A stretch of 11,260 nt of DNA from an uncultured bacterium (lineage in GTDB: Bacteria; Pseudomonadota; Alphaproteobacteria; Rhodospirillales; Rhodospirillaceae). The notes beneath the pieces were generated by a model. That model was given only the letters and a program-made list of their open reading frames with translations. It did no database searches and was not told the origin of the DNA. This document shows, in pieces, positions 7,000 to 11,260 of this stretch. The DNA lies in assembly GCA_903896775.1 (NCBI GenBank), contig CAITZE010000326.1:1-11260 (forward strand). Reading direction: 5' to 3'. The translations under genes and the position numbers were made by a program. Positions within the stretch are counted from its first letter, which is position 1. Every line of letters begins with the position of its first letter.

Positions 7000-7034
7000 G
7001 CGTAAACAAAACGGGGACCGCAAGGGTCCCCGTT
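7000..7034 (-). terminator. Rho-independent terminator of the 45-aa gene
   Basis: A perfect 10-bp stem (AACGGGGACC at 7010-7019 with GGTCCCCGTT at 7025-7034) closes a 5-base loop. On the minus strand it is followed by a T-rich run (GTTTTGTTTAC). It lies about 30 bases after the stop of the small membrane protein gene and before the glycosyltransferase operon, so it should isolate the two units. On the plus strand the following AAAATC gives no T-run. Confidence 0.85.
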
Positions 7035-7064
7035 AAAATCCGCGTCTACATTCGGCGCGAAGAT

Positions 7065-7202
7065 CTAATTCGGATAGGCTTCTTTTCTTGCCAGAATGCG
7101 CTGCTGGCGATTGCGCAGTTCGCGGTACGCGGCCCATACAACGCAGGCAAGGGCAATGACGAGGCCAGTATCAATGAGCGGTGAATAATCGAGATAAGTC
7201 AT
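7065..7202 (-). CDS. 45-aa single-span membrane protein, unknown function
   Basis: The reading frame encodes MTYLDYSPLIDTGLV... and ends in ARKEAYPN. Residues about 10-25 (IDTGLVIALACVVWAA) are one membrane span. The rest is a strongly basic tail (RELRNRQQRILARK), so by the positive-inside rule the N-terminus faces the periplasm and the tail the cytosol. The start at 7202 is well supported by GGGAG seven bases upstream, and a strong terminator follows. The longer frame upstream (to 7484) lies opposite the SRAP gene and has no such signal, so it was not used. I do not recognise the family. The basic tail could bind a larger membrane complex or acidic lipids, but that is a guess. Confidence 0.65.
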   Translation of the reverse strand: MTYLDYSPLIDTGLVIALACVVWAAYRELRNRQQRILARKEAYPN

Positions 7203-7338
7203 GTTCTTACTCCCAGAAAGAGTCGCCGGTGAGCTTGGCGGCTTGAATGGACAACGCATAAGTCTTGAAAAGCGTTGCAGCGAGGATGGGATTTTCCTCC
7301 GCATTGGACGTATTCGCCCGCGCAGGTTGCAATCTTTC

Positions 7339-7374
7339 TTGACCTTTCGTGTTGTCATCATGTGAATAGCGGCA
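7339..7374 (+). promoter_or_regulatory. Candidate promoter placed for a leaderless SRAP transcript
   Basis: TTGACC (7339-7344) is a good -35 hexamer. A 17-base spacer leads to GTGAAT (7362-7367), a poor -10. Transcription would then begin at about the A of the SRAP start codon (7374). No Shine-Dalgarno occurs in the 20 bases before that start, which fits leaderless translation. A minimal ATG-TGA pair (7360-7365) lies inside this element. Tentative. Confidence 0.35.
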
Positions 7375-8066
7375 TGTGCGCGCGCTACAAACTCATTACG
7401 CCGACTGGGGTTATCGTTGAGGATTTCAACATCCGCGCGGGACGCCCAAATTTGCCAGCGCGCTATAACATTGCGCCCACCCAAGATGCGCCAGTCGTGC
7501 GTCTTACGCCGAGCGGACGGCAGTTGGCGCTTTTGCGTTGGGGTCTGATTCCCTCGTGGGCCAAAGATTCTAAATTCAAGGCCAACACGATTAATGCCCG
7601 TGCCGAAACAGTGTCGGAAAAGCCGACGTTTCGAGATGCGTTTAAAAACTGCCGCTGTCTCGTGATTGCCGATGGTTTTTATGAATGGAAAACCGAAGCG
7701 GGCGGCAAGCAGCCCTATCTCTTCGCGCGCAAAGATGATCGGCCCATGGCTTTCGCCGGTCTCTGGCAGCGTTGGGAGAAGGGGCCTGAATCTATCGAAT
7801 CATTCACCATCATTGTGACGTCTGCCAATGACGTCGTGAGTGAAATCCATGACCGCATGCCGGTCATTTTAGACCCTAAACATTTCGATGCCTGGCTTGA
7901 TGTGGATAGCCATTCGGCTGGCGAAGTGCTGCCGCTGCTAAAGCCGTATCCTGGGAATCTTATGAAAAGGACAGCTGTCAGCCGCAGGATCAATAGCGTT
8001 GCAAACGAAGGGCCCGAGGTTTTAACGAGCGCCGACCCAAAGCCGGCACAAGGGCTTTTGCTTTAA
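7374..8066 (+). CDS. SRAP (SOS response-associated peptidase/HMCES-YedK) family protein
   Basis: 230 aa. Family members crosslink covalently to abasic sites in single-stranded DNA through Cys2, forming a stable thiazolidine that protects the lesion during replication. The start at 7374 follows from this chemistry: it gives MCARYKL with Cys at position 2, and any in-frame upstream start would bury it. Other active-site elements are RYNIAPTQ (30-37), NTINARAET (71-79), the Glu of ADGFYEWK (E104) and the His of EIHDRMPV (H159). Third-position Ala replaces the more common Gly (MCGR). No ribosome-binding site is visible upstream; see the candidate leaderless promoter. No lexA-type repeat was found near it. 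It heads a plus-strand run of four genes, with 91 bases to the next. Family: firm. Autoproteolysis after Met1 is expected from the family. Confidence 0.95.
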   Translation: MCARYKLITPTGVIVEDFNIRAGRPNLPARYNIAPTQDAPVVRLTPSGRQLALLRWGLIPSWAKDSKFKANTINARAETVSEKPTFRDAFKNCRCLVIADGFYEWKTEAGGKQPYLFARKDDRPMAFAGLWQRWEKGPESIESFTIIVTSANDVVSEIHDRMPVILDPKHFDAWLDVDSHSAGEVLPLLKPYPGNLMKRTAVSRRINSVANEGPEVLTSADPKPAQGLLL

Positions 8067-8157
8067 ATCCGTCCTTATTATGTACGCTGAAATGATAGGG
8101 AACGACCCTAAACCGTGATACCTTCCTATCTGTCGTATCGGTGGAAGACGCTTTCTG

Positions 8158-8937
8158 GTGAATGAATTCCCACGGTTGTTGAGCGGAGACGATCCGCCGG
8201 CGTTGAGCATCCTTCGCGAGCAGGGCACTGCACCGTTTATCCTGGTTTGCGACCACGCCGGCAACCGAACCCCCAAAGCCCTGGGTACGCTGGGATTACC
8301 GGATTCCGAACTTCAGCGGCACATCGCATGGGATATCGGTGTAGCGGGATTGGGCCAATTCATGGCTGAGACGCTTGATGCTTTTACAATCTTCCAGACC
8401 TATTCGCGTCTGGTGATCGATTGCAATCGACCGCCCGAAGCCCAGGATTCAATCGCAACTCTGAGCGAGTACACATCAATTCCCGGCAATCAAACACTGT
8501 CGCCAGGTGAGCGGGAAACGCGCCGCGCAGAGATATTTACGCCCTATCATGCCGCAATAACGCGGGAACTCGAACGGCGGCAGGCGAATAGTATTCCCAC
8601 CGCCTTGATTGCTCTTCACAGTTTTACGCCGGTGTTCAAAGGCGTCAGCCGGCCTTGGCACGCGGGTCTGCTCTACAACCGCGATAATCGCCTCGCCAAG
8701 CCCATCATGGAACAGTTGGAGCGGGAAGGCGGCTTCGTCATTGGCGACAACGAGCCTTATGCCCTCGGCGATGAGAGCGATTACACGGTCCCGGTGCATG
8801 GCGAACGGCGCGGAATTCCCAGTGTTGAGATTGAAGTTCGCCAGGACCTGATAGCGGATGCAGCAGGCCAAAACCTATGGGCCGAGCGCCTTGCACGCAT
8901 ATTGGGCACGGTCTGGAATGCCCTATCCCGAAAATAG
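8158..8937 (+). CDS. N-formylglutamate amidohydrolase family protein
   Basis: 259 aa, GTG start at 8158 with GGAAG about 10 bases upstream; the ATG at 8162 is out of frame. Family elements in order are the metal-site-like VCDHAGNRTP (30-39), HIAWDIG (55-61), SRLVIDCNRP (83-92), ALHSFTP (152-158), WHAGLLYNRD (167-176) and EIEVRQD (224-230), with E224, H33 and H154 as likely zinc ligands or catalytic residues. The enzyme type hydrolyses N-formyl-L-glutamate to formate and glutamate, the last step of one histidine degradation route (HutG/FGase). No hut genes are nearby, and short members like this are often outside hut operons, so the true substrate could be another N-formyl or N-acyl amino acid. 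It is separated from SRAP by 91 bases and from the next gene by 64, so co-transcription is possible but not shown. Confidence 0.92.
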   Translation: MNEFPRLLSGDDPPALSILREQGTAPFILVCDHAGNRTPKALGTLGLPDSELQRHIAWDIGVAGLGQFMAETLDAFTIFQTYSRLVIDCNRPPEAQDSIATLSEYTSIPGNQTLSPGERETRRAEIFTPYHAAITRELERRQANSIPTALIALHSFTPVFKGVSRPWHAGLLYNRDNRLAKPIMEQLEREGGFVIGDNEPYALGDESDYTVPVHGERRGIPSVEIEVRQDLIADAAGQNLWAERLARILGTVWNALSRK

Positions 8938-9001
8938 TCGGGAACTTATACGCCCGCCGCGGATTTAAACGTGGGGAACTAACGCCTTAAAGGAAATAGC
9001 G

Positions 9002-9826
9002 ATGGAAATCCGTGTCGGCTACGAGCTGATTTACGACTGTTTGCAACCGACACCAATGGTGCTGATGCTCAATATCCACCATTCCCGGGCGGGCGACATC
9101 ATCGTGCCTGACCGGATGAAGACGACGCCCGGCGTCCCGATCACCACCTATCGCGATGGGTTCGGGAATTGGTGCAGCCGGATCGTAGCTCCGCAAGGGC
9201 AGATCAAGATTTCCGCTACTGGCATGGTCAAGGATACGGGCTTGCCGGATCCCGTGCTGCTCTCAGCACGCCAGCACGCCGTCCAAGACCTGCCCGAAGA
9301 AACATTGGTTTTTTTGTTGGGCAGTCGCTACTGCGAGACCGACCGTCTGTCGGACATCGCCTGGAACCTCTTTGGCAACTCGCCACCGGGATGGGCTCTC
9401 GTCCAGAACATTTGCGACTTCGTCCACAACCACATTACTTTCGACTATCAGCAAGCCCGCTGCACACGCACGGCATGGGAAGCATATAATGAGCGGGTAG
9501 GGGTTTGCCGCGACTACGCGCACCTTGCGGTCGCGCTGTGCCGTTGCATGAACATACCCACGCGCTATTGCACGGGGTACCTTGGCGATATCGGTATGCC
9601 GCCACCTTATGGCCCTATGGACTTCGCCGGCTGGTTCGAAGTCTACCTGGATGGGGACTGGCACACCTTTGACGCCCGTAACAATATGCCGCGTATTGGG
9701 CGGGTGCTCATTGGCCGAGGCCGCGATGCCACGGATGTGCCCATCAGCAATACCTTTGGCCTCAATGCTCTGGTCAGCTTCAAAGTCTGGACGGACGAAG
9801 TTCCGCCGCAGGCCGCGATAGCTTGA
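9002..9826 (+). CDS. Transglutaminase-like (cysteine protease fold) protein
   Basis: 274 aa, no signal peptide, so probably cytosolic. AAGGA lies eight bases before the ATG. Residues 1-110 form a beta-rich N-terminal domain (LMLNIHHS, then the GNWCSRIVAPQG region). Residues about 125-230 are the transglutaminase-like core: nucleophile C169 in ERVGVCRDYAHLAVALCR, and the Asp of the last motif in WHTFDARN (D224). In transglutaminase/papain-like triads the His normally sits two residues before a Trp (HxW); here the sequence is FAGWFEVYL, with A209 in that place. H221, in WHTFDAR, is the closest His. As far as I recall, close relatives in this subfamily also carry small residues there, so the gene is probably intact but catalytically unusual. 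Such genes often neighbour peptide-ligase genes; none is seen here. Substrate unknown. Confidence 0.88.
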   Translation: MEIRVGYELIYDCLQPTPMVLMLNIHHSRAGDIIVPDRMKTTPGVPITTYRDGFGNWCSRIVAPQGQIKISATGMVKDTGLPDPVLLSARQHAVQDLPEETLVFLLGSRYCETDRLSDIAWNLFGNSPPGWALVQNICDFVHNHITFDYQQARCTRTAWEAYNERVGVCRDYAHLAVALCRCMNIPTRYCTGYLGDIGMPPPYGPMDFAGWFEVYLDGDWHTFDARNNMPRIGRVLIGRGRDATDVPISNTFGLNALVSFKVWTDEVPPQAAIA

Positions 9827-9909
9827 GCTTCTGGCAGCCAGAGTAGACCATCGGTACAATTGAACGCTTAAGCATGCTAGCGTCCTTACGTTAAAAGGGG
9901 AGGACAGTC

Positions 9910-10641
9910 ATGCTGCGTCAGTTTTTGATCGCCGGATCTATAGTTGCGGCCAGCGCCGCCAATGCGGCAGAGATCCATGTCATCACGCCAGGCAGCGCCG
10001 GCGGAGGCCTGAAGGCTCTCGCGGAAAGCTGGGCCGTAGCGACGGGCAACAAAGCCACGATTGAGAACGGGGGCAGCGGTCAAATTCGTAACGATGTCGG
10101 CAACGGCAAAGCCTGTGATGTAGTGGTGCTTCCGCCCAGCGAGTTTCCCGTTATTACCGCCGCTCTTAAACCCAACACGCTCACTTTCGTCGGCACGATT
10201 CCGATGGCTGCTGTTGTGAAAACCGGCGCGCCTCATCCCGACATTTCGACGTTGCCCAAATTCATCGCCACGGTGAAAGCCAATGGTGTCGGTTATGCCG
10301 ATCCGGTTCGTGGGAGCACGAGCGGCGCACAAGTCGCAAAAATGCTGACGCGCCCAGAGTTTGCCGGCGCTAAAGGAACCATTACCACTGGGGCGCCGGC
10401 TGGCGCGGTTAAAAAAGGCGAGGTTCCGTTTGGAATAGGTACGCTGAGTGAAGACTCAATTCCCGGCGTTGACGTTATCGGTAATGTGCCGCCAGAACTG
10501 CACATGCAGCTAGATATCTCGGCTGCGGTTTGTGCCAAGGCAATCGATCCCGCAACCGCCGCGATTTTTATCAAATACATCACACGGCCCGAAGCCGCCG
10601 CCGACTGGAAAAAGGGCTATTTAAATTTGGCGCCGAAGTAA
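9910..10641 (+). CDS. Periplasmic substrate-binding protein, ModA-like (PBP type 2)
   Basis: 243 aa. Residues 1-19/20 are a signal peptide (MLRQFLIAGS..., cleavage near ANA-AE), so the protein is periplasmic. The mature part starts with EIHVITPGSAGGGLKALAE and continues with ENGGSGQIRNDVGNGKACDVVVLP (key GSG at 55-57 and CD at 69-70), the ModA-type layout of a glycine/serine-rich anion-binding loop followed by a GxxxDV motif. GSTSGAQVAK (135-144) and the KKGEVPFGIGTLSE stretch (168-181) form the second lobe. GGGGAGGA eight bases upstream supports the start at 9910. No permease or ATPase gene is adjacent, so this is an orphan binding protein. The ligand may be an oxyanion such as molybdate, but the ligand residues are not conserved enough to say. 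The 3' end faces the next gene across five bases. Confidence 0.85.
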   Translation: MLRQFLIAGSIVAASAANAAEIHVITPGSAGGGLKALAESWAVATGNKATIENGGSGQIRNDVGNGKACDVVVLPPSEFPVITAALKPNTLTFVGTIPMAAVVKTGAPHPDISTLPKFIATVKANGVGYADPVRGSTSGAQVAKMLTRPEFAGAKGTITTGAPAGAVKKGEVPFGIGTLSEDSIPGVDVIGNVPPELHMQLDISAAVCAKAIDPATAAIFIKYITRPEAAADWKKGYLNLAPK

Positions 10642-10646
10642 GCCGA

Positions 10647-11258
10647 TCACTTCATTTCTGCCGGAACGGTCACTTTTTTGTAGGCGGGATCGGTTATGCG
10701 ATCACCCCAATTTTTGGCAACGTAGTCAGCGCTCGCCAATGAGATAGCGTCTAACTTGGCGAAAGCTCCAAATTTTTCAGGGTCATCCGCGACGGCTTTT
10801 GCTGTCTCGAACTGCTCGGCAGGGATGACACTATAAAAAGTGATCATGACCGCTCCAACTTCGTAGGAATTGAGCATGACAACGCCAGCTTTAGTTTCCA
10901 TGGTCGCGATGCGATTTTTGAAAGCCATTCCGTTGCTGCCAAGTTTCTTACGGATATCGCTTAATGTGGTTTGACCATAGGTGAAGCCAAAGAGTCCGCT
11001 TTTATCGCCGGCGGGCTTATGCCCCCAATCGTTCTCTAAGTACGCAATTTTATCTTCCGCTGTCGACGACACAGAGAATGCATTGCCATTTTCCAACTTC
11101 CATCTTTGCGCGGCATAGTCTTTATATCGCCCTTTGTCGGTCGCGGGACCCAGGCTCGCCGTCTGCGAGATATTGTCGCCAATGTGAAGCCCCGACATCG
11201 ATTGTGCCTGCGCTGGGATCGCAGATCCCAGCGCGTACAACAGCGCAAGACCGCACAT
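10647..11258 (-). CDS. Secreted protein with two BamE/SmpA-like segments, unknown function; 5' end may lie outside the window
   Basis: At least 203 aa, ATG at 11258. A hydrophobic stretch ending in AQA (about residue 18) looks like the core of a signal peptide, but the usual positively charged N-terminus is absent. The real start may therefore be upstream, beyond the window. Two segments look alike: GLHIGDNISQTASLGPA (23-39) and FTYGQTTLSDIRKKLGSNG (92-110). They recall the 'G-x-T/S-x2-D-[IV]-x3-LG' pattern of BamE/SmpA-like folds, a two-lobe arrangement. The C-terminal half (VGAVMITFYSVIPA, then a helical DYVAKNWGD region) gives no further family clue. There is no lipobox Cys after the signal core, so a soluble periplasmic protein is likelier than a lipoprotein. 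No gene name can be given. Confidence 0.75.
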   Translation of the reverse strand: MCGLALLYALGSAIPAQAQSMSGLHIGDNISQTASLGPATDKGRYKDYAAQRWKLENGNAFSVSSTAEDKIAYLENDWGHKPAGDKSGLFGFTYGQTTLSDIRKKLGSNGMAFKNRIATMETKAGVVMLNSYEVGAVMITFYSVIPAEQFETAKAVADDPEKFGAFAKLDAISLASADYVAKNWGDRITDPAYKKVTVPAEMK

Positions 11259-11260
11259 GA

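Noticed and set aside
7282..7299. GAGGA...TCCTC inverted repeat between the small gene and SRAP
   Set aside because: Short arms with an eight-base loop; too weak to call an operator or terminator.
7203..7484. N-terminal extension of the 45-aa gene to base 7484
   Set aside because: It would run opposite the SRAP start and shows no domain; the internal ATG at 7202 has a strong Shine-Dalgarno instead.
8096..8110. TAGGG-AACGA-CCCTA hairpin after the SRAP gene
   Set aside because: Only five base pairs and no T-run follows, so it is not called a terminator.
9263..9859. 198-codon open frame on the minus strand
   Set aside because: It runs antisense to the transglutaminase-like gene, lacks a ribosome site and recognisable motifs, and reflects codon bias of the real gene.
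10635..10653. GAAGT...ACTTC inverted repeat between the convergent ModA-like and secreted-protein genes
   Set aside because: Five-base arms with a nine-base loop and no T-run; it lies inside coding ends and is likely chance.
1..11260. Mobile elements, CRISPR arrays, tRNA genes and riboswitches
   Set aside because: No transposase or integrase, regularly spaced repeats, tRNA-like cloverleaf or conserved aptamer pattern was seen by eye; a dedicated search could still reveal a small RNA.

Overview
The window looks like a piece of an alphaproteobacterial chromosome of moderate GC content. The suggestion of class rests on the protein types (Ada with the E. coli-type layout, an SRAP protein, a short N-formylglutamate amidohydrolase, a receiver protein with an HD-GYP-associated module, an alphaproteobacterial-style transglutaminase-like protein). 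No rRNA or tRNA gene is present to fix the taxonomy. I see no insertion sequence, phage gene, CRISPR array or tRNA. Coding density is high, and no stretch above 300 bases lacks a gene.

Left part (1-2229). The last 15 codons of a possible plus-strand gene meet, tail to tail, a minus-strand receiver-domain protein (45-878). Its receiver has lost two conserved residues, and it ends in a small module normally found in front of HD-GYP domains. A 286-base divergent intergenic region follows, with two near-identical short palindromes close to the receiver gene. Then comes ada (1165-2229), the methylation-repair and transcription-activator protein.

Middle part (2219-6928, minus strand). Four genes probably form one operon, read from right to left: a PMT/ArnT-like GT-C membrane glycosyltransferase (550 aa), a second polytopic membrane protein (429-434 aa), a DUF288/STELLO-like (GT75-related) glycosyltransferase (342 aa) and a polyprenyl-phosphate-mannose-synthase-like GT2 (236 aa). 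The last two junctions are ATGA stop/start overlaps, which implies translational coupling. The likely job is sugar transfer at the membrane: the soluble GT2 would charge a lipid carrier, the GT-C protein(s) would use the lipid-linked sugar on the outer face, and the STELLO-like protein would act in the cytosol on a nucleotide sugar or acceptor. This operon is the most interesting part of the window. A perfect 10-bp hairpin terminator at 7010-7034 separates it from a 45-aa single-span membrane protein gene (7065-7202).

Right part (7374-11258). On the plus strand lie an SRAP (HMCES/YedK-type) protein with no Shine-Dalgarno and a promoter placed for a leaderless transcript, an N-formylglutamate amidohydrolase, a transglutaminase-like cysteine protein in which the usual His position is Ala, and an orphan periplasmic ModA-like binding protein. 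At the right edge a secreted protein of unknown function, with two BamE/SmpA-like segments, runs in the opposite direction and may start beyond the window.
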